Assembly: GCA_964406465.1 (NCBI GenBank)
Contig: CAYORT010000002.1
Span: forward strand, 160,702 to 224,701
DNA length: 64,000 nt
Direction: 5' to 3'
Origin: JAHEZL01 sp964406465
GTDB lineage: Bacteria > Bacteroidota > Bacteroidia > Flavobacteriales_C > GCA-002722245
A model generated the notes under the pieces. That model made no database searches. It saw only the letters and a list, made by a program, of their open reading frames with translations, and was not told the DNA's origin. Positions 53,484 to 62,942 of this stretch are shown piece after piece; position 1 is the stretch's first letter, and every line of letters starts with the position of its first letter. Position numbers and translations under genes: made by a program.

Positions 53484-55184
53484 TTAAAATTTACCTTGGT
53501 AAATCACGGTGAACTGAGAAAAATTGTAAGAATTGCTAGCTACTAAAGCATTGTAAGTTACCATGTTGTAATTTACAGAGAACGCTTGCATTGGAGAGAA
53601 TCTCAATTGCAATCCTGCAGAAGCAATTGATTCGCTAGAATTGATATCGATAGCAGTCATACTAACTACTTGATTGAAATCATTTCTTGGCGCTTGGAAT
53701 TCATTTCCATTGGCAGTTAACATTTTATATCCTAACAATAAGTCCATTTTCTTAACAACTTCGAAAGAAAGTCCTGCATCAGCAGAAGTACTAGTTAAAT
53801 CGATAGCACCATTTCCATCTCTTGATGTTTTTTCCATTCTACCACCAACAGATACATCGAACTTTCTGTTCCAATCTAAAATTTTACCTAATTCTAGTTT
53901 AGCACCTCCTTTGATAACCATGAAACTTCTTTTGTCGTTAGTACCTTCTCCTACAATCTCGTTTAAGAAATCGGCACCCACTTCAAAACAAATGTTTTTC
54001 ATGGTAGTATCACTTGCTACAGTAATAGACGCACCTGTACGGTTTGGGGTTGCCTTGCCATAAGGTTGAGCATTGTTGTATTCGTTTCTAAACGGAGTAA
54101 GAACGCCGCTAATCTTAGCATTGTAAACTTGCTCAGAAGTTAATCTGTCGAATAAAATTGGAGTTCTTACTACAGATGCATTGCTCACCATTCCAAACAA
54201 AGCTGGGTTTTGGTTATCGGCAACTCTTCTTGTTTGAGCTGTAGGGCTATTGAAGTAAGGACCAACATTGTTGTAACCAGCGCTAAATTTCAAACCTGCG
54301 TTAGGCAAAGCATAACTCACTTTAAGATCATAGAAATAATCTTTGAAGCTTTGAGTAGAATCTGCGATAACATCAGAATATTTGAAACTAGAAGCTCCTG
54401 CTTCAGCGTGGATATTTAAGATACCAGCATCAGAGATTCTAGTATAGTCAACATCACCTGTTCCTAAATAGTTTTTGTAGGAATATTGAGCCGATTGAAT
54501 ATCTACATCGGTTAAACCAACATAGTTTCCACCAATAATTAATGACTCGCCTAAACTAAGTCCTACACGACCTCCCGACAATAAACGATCACTTACGCTT
54601 GCATCGTTGGTTGAACTTGTTCTAGTAACAAATCCGTAAGTACCAATTCCCCAAGCATCAGTGCTGTATTTATATTGTAAGTGAGCACCTTGTAACAACC
54701 AGCCATTTCCGCTGTTCATGTTTTCGTACTCAGATATTTCTCTTCTGTTTTTGAAGATTTCCGCTTCAAATTTGTTGTACATATCACAGAAGTTGTAAAC
54801 TGTAAATGGAGTCATTTTTATTCTAACGTCTCCAATTTCATATTTAAAGCTTCCAACAGTACCCATCATTTTGAACTGACGGAATTTGAAAGTTGTATTG
54901 CTTCCGAAGAACGCACCAAATTCACTGCGAACCCTGAATTCGGCAGAAGCCTGAAACATAGAGTCGATAGCTAAATTATTTCTTAAGTCGAATAAGTTGT
55001 ATCCTCCCAAACCTTCGCTATGAGTTTTGGAATCTCCGTTCATAATATTTCCGCTCAACTTGTTGTAGTTGATGTATGAACGACCAAGTCCATTCAATGA
55101 AAACTTAGCCGGTAATTGCGCATTAGCAGTAAATCCAAGTGCTACTATAAGCGCCGATGTTAATAATGTTTTTGTGTTTTGCAT
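53484..55184 (-). CDS. Outer-membrane beta-barrel protein
   Basis: A 566-residue exported protein with a signal peptide (cleaved after ANA-QLP, about residue 22). Throughout, alternating strands of 10-12 residues with aromatic ends and short turns (such as YKMLTANGNEFQAPRNDFNQ, YNFSQFTVIYQGKF at the very end) indicate a large barrel of about 16-22 strands. The final residue is Phe, the usual outer-membrane insertion signal. It lies 12 bases after the larger barrel gene. Substrate is unknown; a porin for chitin oligomers is an inference from operon membership. Confidence 0.8.
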   Translation of the reverse strand: MQNTKTLLTSALIVALGFTANAQLPAKFSLNGLGRSYINYNKLSGNIMNGDSKTHSEGLGGYNLFDLRNNLAIDSMFQASAEFRVRSEFGAFFGSNTTFKFRQFKMMGTVGSFKYEIGDVRIKMTPFTVYNFCDMYNKFEAEIFKNRREISEYENMNSGNGWLLQGAHLQYKYSTDAWGIGTYGFVTRTSSTNDASVSDRLLSGGRVGLSLGESLIIGGNYVGLTDVDIQSAQYSYKNYLGTGDVDYTRISDAGILNIHAEAGASSFKYSDVIADSTQSFKDYFYDLKVSYALPNAGLKFSAGYNNVGPYFNSPTAQTRRVADNQNPALFGMVSNASVVRTPILFDRLTSEQVYNAKISGVLTPFRNEYNNAQPYGKATPNRTGASITVASDTTMKNICFEVGADFLNEIVGEGTNDKRSFMVIKGGAKLELGKILDWNRKFDVSVGGRMEKTSRDGNGAIDLTSTSADAGLSFEVVKKMDLLLGYKMLTANGNEFQAPRNDFNQVVSMTAIDINSSESIASAGLQLRFSPMQAFSVNYNMVTYNALVASNSYNFSQFTVIYQGKF

Positions 55185-55196
55185 CGCTATAATATA

Positions 55197-57284
55197 TTAG
55201 AAGAAGATTTTTAATTCAAATGTTGTTTCGTGACCGTTAAACTTATCTTTTGTAAAGTTGTAGTCTTTGTGAGTGAAGTATCTATGACGAAGGTGTAAAC
55301 TCATGTTTCTGTTGATATCGTAATCAACACCAGCTGCCAAGGTTGTTCCCAACTGACTAATAATTCTGTCTTCAGGTGCATAAGGCTTACCATTTGCATC
55401 TAAAACTTTATCAGGAGACAAGTCGGTGTAAATACTTCCTCTTACGATCTCAAAACCAGCTTCACCCACAACATTGAATTTTTTAGTAATGCTGTAAGCT
55501 GCAGTGAAATCTTCGTAGAACACAGAGATCAAAGTATTTTTGTTTGAAGGCATACCTGCAATCGGAGTAAACTTCTTGCTTACCACGTTGTAGCTATTGA
55601 AGTTCAACAATACCAATTCGTGTTTACCAATCATGAAACGCGCTTTAGTGAACAACTCAAGAGTATTGAATCCTTTGATGTATGAATTTTTATTTCCTGC
55701 AACAGAAGAATCAATGGTAATGGTTTCGAATGTTCTAAACCAGTAAGATTTCACTCTGTGGTAAGGACCTCCTGCTTGGAACCAAGGACGAAGTCTTGAA
55801 CGAGAGAAATCATTTACTCTGTGTTGGATAGTTACGCTATCGTGTAAGTTCTTCAACTCTGCACCGAAAGCATATCCCAACTGAATTTTAACATGCTTGC
55901 CAATTCCACCTTCAGCACGGAAATTAACACCCTGACGGTTGTTTGCGATTTGTCCAACTTCCTGAGAAATACCAGTAAATTGTAAGTTATCGTAAATTTT
56001 GTCGGTTGTAAAACCACCATCCCCCAAGTTAGGGTTACTGTTTAATATACCACCATCTAAGCTACCTAAACCTTCAGCAATGTGGTAGTATTCCACAGAG
56101 AAAGGAACCAAAACTACACGTTTATCGAATTCTGTTCTAAAGTAGAAACCTGGCGCCCACTCTCCTTTTTTAGGATCGGCAATGGTAGCTGGATTTTCTA
56201 ATTTACCCACACCAAATTCACCAGAGAAATTTACTTTTTTGATTTTAAGATCAAAATCCAAAGTAGTTACCGTGTTGTTATCTGGTAAATTTCCTGTAAA
56301 AGCAGTCTTTGCTATTTTCGAGTAGTAGTTGTAACCAATTTTACCTCTAAAATCTCTTTCAAAAACTACTTTCTCTAATCTACCAGCAGCGGTATAAGAT
56401 GGGAAATAATCAACAGCCTGTGCAATAGCAACGTTTCTGTTGGTTCTTCCAAACACCCCTTTCAAGCTGATTTGGAAAGGAAGGTATTCGGTTTCGAAAA
56501 CAAAACCTACAAGCGGACTTCTACCTAAAGCTTGGTTACCGATGTTGCTTGATAAGGTATAATATTCAGAGAATCTTTCGAAAGATCTTCTGTACCAATC
56601 CCATGGCAAACGATTGAAATAATTATCTCTGTATTCAGGTTGTCCCATGGTGAACTTACTTAAGTTGGTCCATAAAACTTCACCCGCAATTACACTAGTT
56701 TGGAACAAACCATTTCTAATTCTACCAGAGAAATTGATGTTTTGACGAGCACTAGCTTGACGGCTAGATGAACCCAAAAGATCACCAGTAAAAACAGGTG
56801 AAAGAGAGTAACCTACGCTAAAATCGATGTTGGTTCTAATTTTAGAAGCCAAATTCAATTCTAAAATTGGATAACCACCATTTGAGTTTGAAGCAACGTT
56901 TACCAATGGATAATCGGAAAAAGAAATATTCTTTTCACTTGTTGCTAAATCATCATAATGGTCGCCCATATTTCTATAAATAGTAAGAAATCTTACTACT
57001 CCCGAAACAACTAAATCTTCAGAAAACAGGGATTTACCTTGCGTTCCACCAATATAATTGAAATGTTTGTTTAAACTAGTTCCACTGCTGTACGGATTGT
57101 AACCTGGATTCAACATCAGAGTTGAAGTCCCCGCAAATGGAATACTACGATTTCCGGTTAAGTAACCACTTTCTGCAGAAGGAAGGGAATCCCCCGGCCC
57201 AGCGAAAGCAGTGCTAAATCCGAAAAGCAACCCAACCGCTCCTAAGACTTTAGCGTGTCGAATACTTTTGTTGTTTTTTATCAT
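55197..57284 (-). CDS. Large outer-membrane beta-barrel protein
   Basis: A 695-residue exported protein with a signal peptide (MIKNNKSIRHAKVLGAVGLL...AFA, cut near GPG, about residue 29). Residues 60-695 are strands with aromatic belts, many Tyr and Asn in turns, ending in TTFELKIFF, a typical barrel C-terminus. No TonB box or plug domain is evident, so it is not a SusC-type receptor. It follows the chitinase gene by 57 bases. It could act as a pore or secretion outlet for the chitinase products. No known family recognised. Confidence 0.8.
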   Translation of the reverse strand: MIKNNKSIRHAKVLGAVGLLFGFSTAFAGPGDSLPSAESGYLTGNRSIPFAGTSTLMLNPGYNPYSSGTSLNKHFNYIGGTQGKSLFSEDLVVSGVVRFLTIYRNMGDHYDDLATSEKNISFSDYPLVNVASNSNGGYPILELNLASKIRTNIDFSVGYSLSPVFTGDLLGSSSRQASARQNINFSGRIRNGLFQTSVIAGEVLWTNLSKFTMGQPEYRDNYFNRLPWDWYRRSFERFSEYYTLSSNIGNQALGRSPLVGFVFETEYLPFQISLKGVFGRTNRNVAIAQAVDYFPSYTAAGRLEKVVFERDFRGKIGYNYYSKIAKTAFTGNLPDNNTVTTLDFDLKIKKVNFSGEFGVGKLENPATIADPKKGEWAPGFYFRTEFDKRVVLVPFSVEYYHIAEGLGSLDGGILNSNPNLGDGGFTTDKIYDNLQFTGISQEVGQIANNRQGVNFRAEGGIGKHVKIQLGYAFGAELKNLHDSVTIQHRVNDFSRSRLRPWFQAGGPYHRVKSYWFRTFETITIDSSVAGNKNSYIKGFNTLELFTKARFMIGKHELVLLNFNSYNVVSKKFTPIAGMPSNKNTLISVFYEDFTAAYSITKKFNVVGEAGFEIVRGSIYTDLSPDKVLDANGKPYAPEDRIISQLGTTLAAGVDYDINRNMSLHLRHRYFTHKDYNFTKDKFNGHETTFELKIFF

Positions 57285-57341
57285 TCAGACTTTAGATTAA
57301 TTTATTGTTATTAATAAAGCAGCAGTTTGTTGTAGAAATTA

Positions 57342-58622
57342 CTATTTCCAACGTTTTTTGATTCTTGGACGAACAATTCCTTCTTTGTCCCCATAGAATA
57401 CAATGTTCAATTGATCAAGTAAAGGTGTACCTGCAATCAATGATGAACCTGGTTTTTTCTCTACATAATCGCAAGATGCATCCCAAATAATTGCTCCTGC
57501 ACATTTATTGTTTACAATATATTCTGCTTTCAATTTGATAGATTTCTCGTTATCGTAAGTAACAAAAGATTTCTCTTGTTCGCTTACTAAGTAAGGCACT
57601 TTAGCTACATCATCCCAATACTCTTTGTAGCCATGTTTCTTCATTTCTTCAAGAATATTGTAGTAAGACGGACTGCCTTCCCACTCTGCAAAAATAACGT
57701 CGTCGGCTTTTTTCTGATGACCTGTTCTGTAAACGGTGATAGGCTCATCACCATCAAAACCTCTTAATGAACGACCATAAAAAGCAACGCCCATATTTAA
57801 TTTCTCAGCAGGCACTTTGTAAGTTTGAGTCATCAAACGGAAAGCCTCATCTAAACTTCCTTTGTATCCTTTAGCCGGATTATATAAAGGAGAATTGTGG
57901 TTGGCATCATCACTCCAAGTACCATTGAAGTCATAAGTCATCATGTTGAAGTAATCCATGAAAGTGATTTGATCCCATTTGATGTTTTCCATCTGAGGAA
58001 TGTTAGCACCAAAAGCACCTGTTAATAGAAAGTGGTAGTTTAATTTATTGCCATATGCATCAATAGAATCGCGAATGGCTTTCATAAACAAAGGATATGT
58101 GTCTTTATCTTCCTTAGTACCACTGTGCTCATCATAACCTGGATACTCCCAGTCGATGTCGATACCATCGAATTGATATTCTTTTAAAAGTTTCACGCAC
58201 TCCGCAGCGAAGTGCGCACGTTTTTTAGGATCGGCAGCAATCTTTGGGAAGTTGTCTGATAAAGTCCAACCACCAATCGACACCATCACTTTAATACCAT
58301 ACAAGTGCGCATAGTCAATCAAACTTGAATTTGGAAAGTAAGCAGGTTGAGGCTTACTCCAGTCGATCTTACCTTTCAACAAGATTGAATCGGCCCAAGC
58401 ATCTGTTCCTTGAAGATTACCTTCTTTGTCGGGACAATAAAATGAATAATTTAAGATACTGTACTTGCTGTAGCTAAGTACTTCTGGCACAACACAGCCA
58501 TTACGCTTGTACATTTGCCATGATGGAAAATAACCAATGATTTCTTTGGTCTTTTGTGCAGAAAGTGTTTGACACACTCCGGAAATCAGCACAATCAAGG
58601 TGATTAAGGATATTTTTTTCAT
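57342..58622 (-). CDS. GH18 chitinase
   Basis: Hydrolyses beta-1,4 links of chitin. From ATG 58622 it is 426 residues with a signal peptide (cleaved near SA-QKT). The catalytic motif DGIDIDWEYPG is complete (catalytic Glu at residue 159), and the GH18 SIGGW strand lies at about 115-119. No carbohydrate-binding module or type IX secretion tail is seen, so it is a single-domain enzyme, probably periplasmic or surface held. The upstream in-frame ATG at 58646 adds eight residues and is less likely. It heads the operon of barrels, lipoproteins and nagB. Confidence 0.93.
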   Translation of the reverse strand: MKKISLITLIVLISGVCQTLSAQKTKEIIGYFPSWQMYKRNGCVVPEVLSYSKYSILNYSFYCPDKEGNLQGTDAWADSILLKGKIDWSKPQPAYFPNSSLIDYAHLYGIKVMVSIGGWTLSDNFPKIAADPKKRAHFAAECVKLLKEYQFDGIDIDWEYPGYDEHSGTKEDKDTYPLFMKAIRDSIDAYGNKLNYHFLLTGAFGANIPQMENIKWDQITFMDYFNMMTYDFNGTWSDDANHNSPLYNPAKGYKGSLDEAFRLMTQTYKVPAEKLNMGVAFYGRSLRGFDGDEPITVYRTGHQKKADDVIFAEWEGSPSYYNILEEMKKHGYKEYWDDVAKVPYLVSEQEKSFVTYDNEKSIKLKAEYIVNNKCAGAIIWDASCDYVEKKPGSSLIAGTPLLDQLNIVFYGDKEGIVRPRIKKRWK

Positions 58623-58660
58623 AATTGTTTGTTTAAAGCAAGGCAAATATATACAAATAC

Positions 58661-58675
58661 ATTAGCCGTGCTAAT
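58661..58675. promoter_or_regulatory. Palindrome upstream of the chitinase gene
   Basis: ATTAGC-CGT-GCTAAT is a 6-3-6 perfect palindrome 39 bases before the chitinase ATG, in the expected promoter zone. This is the size of a repressor or activator site. No second copy was seen near the other amino-sugar genes. Confidence 0.4.
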
Positions 58676-58772
58676 ATTTAAAAAAAACCGTTAAAGAAAA
58701 GTAAGATAGAAGACTCCCTGAACAAATATATGCAAATATCTCACTTTTCAAAAAATTATTTTCACACATACA

Positions 58773-60326
58773 TCACTCTGCTCCAACACCTAGATAGGTG
58801 CGTATTTTCTCCTCTTCAAATTTATCTTGCGCCTCTTTCTCGGGCCACATCAACGACACTACTACTCCCACTAAAAATGCCAATGGCACAGAAACCAATG
58901 CCGGATTTTTCAAAGGAAATAAAGCCTCGTCGTACTCCATTATATCTTTCATTACAGGCGGACTCACTATAATTAAACCTATTGCAGAGAGGGCCCCAAC
59001 CACGATACTCCATGTTGCGCCTTTAGTGGTAAATTTTTTCCAGAAAATAGACAGAAGTAAAGCTGGAAAATTTGCACTTGCAGCAACTGCAAACGCTAAG
59101 CCCACCATAAAAGCAACATTCTCTTTTTTAAATGCCAAGCCTAGTAAAATTGCTAAAATTCCAAAAGCAATGGTAGCGGCTTTTGCCACCTTTACTTCGC
59201 CCTTTTCATTCGATTCACCTTTTCGAATCACGTTTACATATAAGTCGTGAGCAATGCTTGAAGCTCCAGAAAGAGTTAAACCTGCCACTACAGCCAAAAT
59301 TGTGGCAAAGGCCACGGCAGCAATAAATCCTAAGAACAAACTACCGCCAGTAAATTCTGATAAAAGTATGGCAGCCATATTCCCTGAGGTTGATTCAGCT
59401 TTAATCACTTCTCGTCCAACCAAAGCGGCTGCAGAAAAACCAATTACGAAAGTGAGAATATAGAAATAGCCAATAAAGCCTGTAGCTACAAACACCGATT
59501 TCCTAGCTTGTTTTGCATCGGGCACAGTATAAAAGCGCATTAAGATGTGCGGCAATCCTGCAGTTCCCAGCATTAAAGCCAAGCCTAGCGACAAGGCATC
59601 AAAAGGGTTTGAGAAATAAGTGCCAGGTGAAAGTGCGCCATCACCGTACTTATCTGAAACCGATTTGAATAAAGAAGTAACGCTAAAATCGAAATGGGAT
59701 AAAGCAAGGAACACCAAAATTGTTGCTCCTCCTAAAAGAAGAATGGCTTTTATAATTTGAACCCATGTAGTGGCCAACATTCCGCCAAACAACACATAGC
59801 AAAGCATTACAGAACCAACGATTATCACAGCCCATTCATAGGTGAGTCCGAACAACTGCTTAATCAAAGTACCAGCCCCAACCATTTGAGCAATAAGGTA
59901 AATCAAAATGGTTAAAATTGAACCAATGGATGCAGCAACACGAATAGGGCGTTGTTTCAATCGAAAAGCCACCACATCAGCGAAAGTATATTTCCCCATG
60001 TTGCGCAATGGTTCGGCAATTAAAAACATCATTAAGGGCCACCCCACTATAAATCCAATGGAATAGATCAAACCATCAAAACCTTGCAAAGCCACCATTC
60101 CTGCAATTCCTAAAAAAGAAGCGGCGCTCATGTAATCGCCAGCCAATGCCAATCCATTTTGAAACCCCGTAATACTTCTTCCAGCGGCGTAAAATTCTGA
60201 CGTTGTTTTTGTTTTTCTTGAAGCCCAATAAGTGATGTACATTGTTAAAGCTACAAAGGCAAAAAACATGGCAATTGCCACCCAGTTTGTTTCATTACCT
60301 GTATCGGTCGCTTGTAATAAGTACAT
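58773..60326 (-). CDS. Sodium:solute symporter, ActP-like acetate permease
   Basis: A 517-residue inner-membrane transporter of the SSS family with about 13 hydrophobic helices. The signature QNGLALAGDYMSAASFLGIAG and GGLPHILMRFYTVPDAKQAR-like region (GTAGLPHILMRFYTVPDA) match ActP. Gene order with DUF485 (60328-60627), one base apart, is the diagnostic pair for acetate/short-chain acid uptake. The chitinase operon next door would generate acetate from GlcNAc, which fits. Terminates close to the chitinase promoter. Confidence 0.88.
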   Translation of the reverse strand: MYLLQATDTGNETNWVAIAMFFAFVALTMYITYWASRKTKTTSEFYAAGRSITGFQNGLALAGDYMSAASFLGIAGMVALQGFDGLIYSIGFIVGWPLMMFLIAEPLRNMGKYTFADVVAFRLKQRPIRVAASIGSILTILIYLIAQMVGAGTLIKQLFGLTYEWAVIIVGSVMLCYVLFGGMLATTWVQIIKAILLLGGATILVFLALSHFDFSVTSLFKSVSDKYGDGALSPGTYFSNPFDALSLGLALMLGTAGLPHILMRFYTVPDAKQARKSVFVATGFIGYFYILTFVIGFSAAALVGREVIKAESTSGNMAAILLSEFTGGSLFLGFIAAVAFATILAVVAGLTLSGASSIAHDLYVNVIRKGESNEKGEVKVAKAATIAFGILAILLGLAFKKENVAFMVGLAFAVAASANFPALLLSIFWKKFTTKGATWSIVVGALSAIGLIIVSPPVMKDIMEYDEALFPLKNPALVSVPLAFLVGVVVSLMWPEKEAQDKFEEEKIRTYLGVGAE

Positions 60327-60327
60327 T

Positions 60328-60627
60328 TTAGAGTTTCTTTTTTAATTCTTCTACTTCCTTATCGTAGATATGATTAGCCCAATAAGTGTAAATACCAGTC
60401 ATTAACCATGAAAAAATGATCAATCCAATACCTATAGGAATAGCGATGGTGGTTACCTCACCTATTTTATTTTTAAAAAAATCTTTGTCGAAGGCTACTA
60501 AAAGCAAAAAACCAAAATACATTACCAGCATTAATAATGTTAGCAATAGAGAAACTCTCCAGCGTTTTTTGGTGAGCAGCTTAAACGCTGCACTCTCTAA
60601 TACTTCTTTACTTTTTTGAGAATTCAT
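60328..60627 (-). CDS. DUF485 family inner-membrane protein (YjcH-like)
   Basis: A 99-residue protein with two membrane helices (about 27-47 and 61-83, VAIPIGIGLIIFSWLMTGIYT region) and a charged C-terminal helix. It is the usual partner of ActP-type symporters; its role is unclear, probably assembly or regulation. One base separates its stop from the symporter start, so both are on one transcript. Confidence 0.87.
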   Translation of the reverse strand: MNSQKSKEVLESAAFKLLTKKRWRVSLLLTLLMLVMYFGFLLLVAFDKDFFKNKIGEVTTIAIPIGIGLIIFSWLMTGIYTYWANHIYDKEVEELKKKL

Positions 60628-60685
60628 AATTGACTAGAAACCGAATCTAATTAAAAAGAAAGCTAATGCAAAAAAGTGTTAAAAA

Positions 60686-60720
60686 GTAAGGGCATTTGTT
60701 AATTAAACAAATGCCCTTAC
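60686..60720 (-). terminator. Terminator after pfkA (bidirectional)
   Basis: Perfect 15-bp stem (GTAAGGGCATTTGTT and its complement at 60706-60720) with a five-base loop. On the minus strand the U-tract follows at 60681-60685; on the plus strand the hairpin is preceded by A/T rich DNA and followed by 16 As. It ends the gapA-pfkA transcript. Confidence 0.9.
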
Positions 60721-60741
60721 AAAAAAAAAAAAAAAATGCGT

Positions 60742-61725
60742 TTAGATGGAAAGAATATCTGCTACACGCAACACCTCTTCATCAATATGGTGTCCTTCAC
60801 GTATAGCCTCTTCAAAAGGAGTGTACACCACTTGATTTTTTATAATACCAACCATTTCATCTTTTCTACCAGCAATTAAACCTTCAACAGCAGCAACACC
60901 TAAACGGCTAGCTAAAATTCTGTCGAAAGAAGTAGGATCTCCACCACGTTGAATATGGCCTAAAATAGAAACTTTAGTATCGTAATCTTTAAGACGAGCC
61001 GAAACTTGATCTGCGATATATTGCGCGTGTCCAAGCTTACAACCTTCCGCAACAATTACAATGCTAGAAGTCTTTTTTCTCTGACGGCCTTTTTCCAATT
61101 TTTCGCAAATAGCATCGATACTGCCTTCTCTTTCGGGAATTAAAATATCAATTGCTCCGGAAGCTAAGCCAGTGTTGGCGGCAATAAAACCAGAATTTCT
61201 TCCCATTACCTCTACAAAAAATAATCTGTTGTGCGACATTGCAGTGTTGCGAATGTTGTCTACAGCTTCAATTGCAGTATTGGTAGCAGTATCAAAACCA
61301 ATGGTAAAATCGCTACCATTTAAATCATTATCGATAGTACCAGGAATTCCAATAATTGGAATACCGTGTTCTTTAGCCAAAAGCATTGCTCCGGTAAAAG
61401 TTCCGTCGCCACCTATAGCTACCAAAGCATCGATTTTGCGAGTCTTAAGGTTTCTATAAGCTTTTGCTCTTCCTTCTGGAGTGCGAAACTCGGCACATCT
61501 TGCCGATTCAAGCATGGTACCGCCTTTTTGTAAGATTTGATTTACAGAACGAACATCCATGATATCCACGATGTCGTTCTCAATCATACCTTCATATCCG
61601 CGGTAAATACCCGAAACAGACAAGCCGTAATAAACCGAAGAGCGAACTACCGCACGTATCGCGGCGTTCATTCCAGGAGCATCACCACCAGAAGTATAAA
61701 CTCCTATTTTTTGAATTTTCTTCAA
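60742..61725 (-). CDS. pfkA: ATP-dependent 6-phosphofructokinase
   Basis: Phosphorylates fructose-6-P, the product of NagB. The 327 residues are full length. Substrate and ATP motifs are intact: TSGGDAPGMNAAIRAVVR, IGGDGTFTGA, PGTIDNDLNGSDFTIGFDTA (catalytic Asp in TIDND), and RGGDPTSFDR. The TSGG start with GGDGT indicates an ATP-type enzyme. It starts five bases after the gapA stop and shares its transcript. Confidence 0.96.
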   Translation of the reverse strand: MKKIQKIGVYTSGGDAPGMNAAIRAVVRSSVYYGLSVSGIYRGYEGMIENDIVDIMDVRSVNQILQKGGTMLESARCAEFRTPEGRAKAYRNLKTRKIDALVAIGGDGTFTGAMLLAKEHGIPIIGIPGTIDNDLNGSDFTIGFDTATNTAIEAVDNIRNTAMSHNRLFFVEVMGRNSGFIAANTGLASGAIDILIPEREGSIDAICEKLEKGRQRKKTSSIVIVAEGCKLGHAQYIADQVSARLKDYDTKVSILGHIQRGGDPTSFDRILASRLGVAAVEGLIAGRKDEMVGIIKNQVVYTPFEEAIREGHHIDEEVLRVADILSI

Positions 61726-61730
61726 CTCAA

Positions 61731-62759
61731 TTATTTATTGCCAGTGAAAACTAATGCCATCTCAGCCATACGGTGAGAGAAGCCCATTTCATTATCGTAG
61801 AATGAAGTCATTTTAACCAATGTATTGTCTCCAGATGGAACAACCAACACATCATCCATGATCATAGAAGAATATGGCTCACCTACGCAATCTCTAGAAC
61901 ACTCATAGAAATCACCAAAGTAAGCTACTTGTTTCAAGATAGTATCTTGATTCAATTTAGCAACACCAGCTTTAACAGCAGCTTGAATTTCTTCGCGAGT
62001 ACGTTTTCCTTCTACTAAGTAAACAGCTTCAACAACAGAACCAGTATCGGTTGGAACTCTTAAGGCAGTACCATTCAATTTACCGTTCAAGTGAGGAAGA
62101 ACTTTACCCACTGCTTTAGCAGCACCAGTAGAAGCAGGAATAATATTGTTTAATGTAGCACGGTTTTTACCACCACCAAAAGCATCAGCTACTTTTTGAG
62201 TTGCTGTAGCAGCGTGAGTAGTAGAAATTAAACCAGAGATTACTTTATAAGTATCATCTAAAGCTTTAGTCATTGGAGCTAAGCAGTTAGTAGTACAAGA
62301 AGCATTAGAAATGATTCTGTCATCTGCATTGATATCAGTATGGTTAACACCCAATACAACAGTTTTAGTAGCATCGTTGCAAGGAGCAGAAACGATTACT
62401 CTTTTCGCACCAGCATTGATGTGAGCCTGAGCTTTCTCTGTAGTAAGGTAGAAACCAGTACATTCGAAAACTACATCTACGTTGTGAGCACCCCACTTAA
62501 TGTTGTTTGCATCTTTCTCTGCGTAAACAGTGATAGTGTGATCACCTACTTTAATTACATTATCAGAAACTAAAGAAACTTCAGCCGGAAATCTTCCGAA
62601 GATTGAATCTTTAGGTAAACCTTGTGCGATTTCTTTAGCAGATACTAAGTCGTTACCTGCTACTATTTCAATTTTGTCATTAAATTTCTCAACGATAACT
62701 CTCATTACGTTTTTGCCGATACGGCCCATTCCATTGAAAGCAACTCTAATTTTAGCCAT
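61731..62759 (-). CDS. gapA: Glyceraldehyde-3-phosphate dehydrogenase
   Basis: A 342-residue glycolytic enzyme. The NAD site is FNGMGRIGKNVMR; the active-site Cys155 is in SNASCTTNCLAP; HAATATQKVAD and the C-terminal NEMGFSHRM complete it. It stands before pfkA in a two-gene operon with a promoter match 57 bases upstream. The normal GR-x-GR start has a Lys (RIGKNV), a minor change. Confidence 0.97.
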   Translation of the reverse strand: MAKIRVAFNGMGRIGKNVMRVIVEKFNDKIEIVAGNDLVSAKEIAQGLPKDSIFGRFPAEVSLVSDNVIKVGDHTITVYAEKDANNIKWGAHNVDVVFECTGFYLTTEKAQAHINAGAKRVIVSAPCNDATKTVVLGVNHTDINADDRIISNASCTTNCLAPMTKALDDTYKVISGLISTTHAATATQKVADAFGGGKNRATLNNIIPASTGAAKAVGKVLPHLNGKLNGTALRVPTDTGSVVEAVYLVEGKRTREEIQAAVKAGVAKLNQDTILKQVAYFGDFYECSRDCVGEPYSSMIMDDVLVVPSGDNTLVKMTSFYDNEMGFSHRMAEMALVFTGNK

Positions 62760-62815
62760 GATAATTTTAAGTTTAAGTGAACTATTGTTTTATTGGTTCC
62801 AAAAAACCAAGGGGA

Positions 62816-62844
62816 CAAAAATATAATTTTTTGGATACTACAAA
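62816..62844 (-). promoter_or_regulatory. Promoter candidate of the gapA-pfkA operon
   Basis: On the minus strand TATTTTTG (62823 to 62816) fits TAnnTTTG, preceded by TTTG at 62844-62841 after a 17-base gap. It lies 57 bases before the gapA start codon. The match to the Bacteroidota consensus is good in the -7 box; spacing is slightly short. Confidence 0.5.
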
Positions 62845-62942
62845 AGTTCTAGGTAAGAAAATATTGAAATTTAATGTAGATTTTATATGAATGGGGGTAT
62901 TTTGTCAGTGACCTTCGCTTCTTTATCGGCAAATAAAAGCAC

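Noticed and set aside
53484..57284. SusC-type TonB receptor for the two barrels
   Set aside because: No TonB box, plug domain or SusD-like partner was seen; both are smaller than SusC proteins.
60721..60736. Run of 16 A residues as a sequencing error
   Set aside because: It directly flanks a perfect terminator hairpin and reads as the T tract for the minus-strand approach, so it may be real, though its exact length is uncertain.
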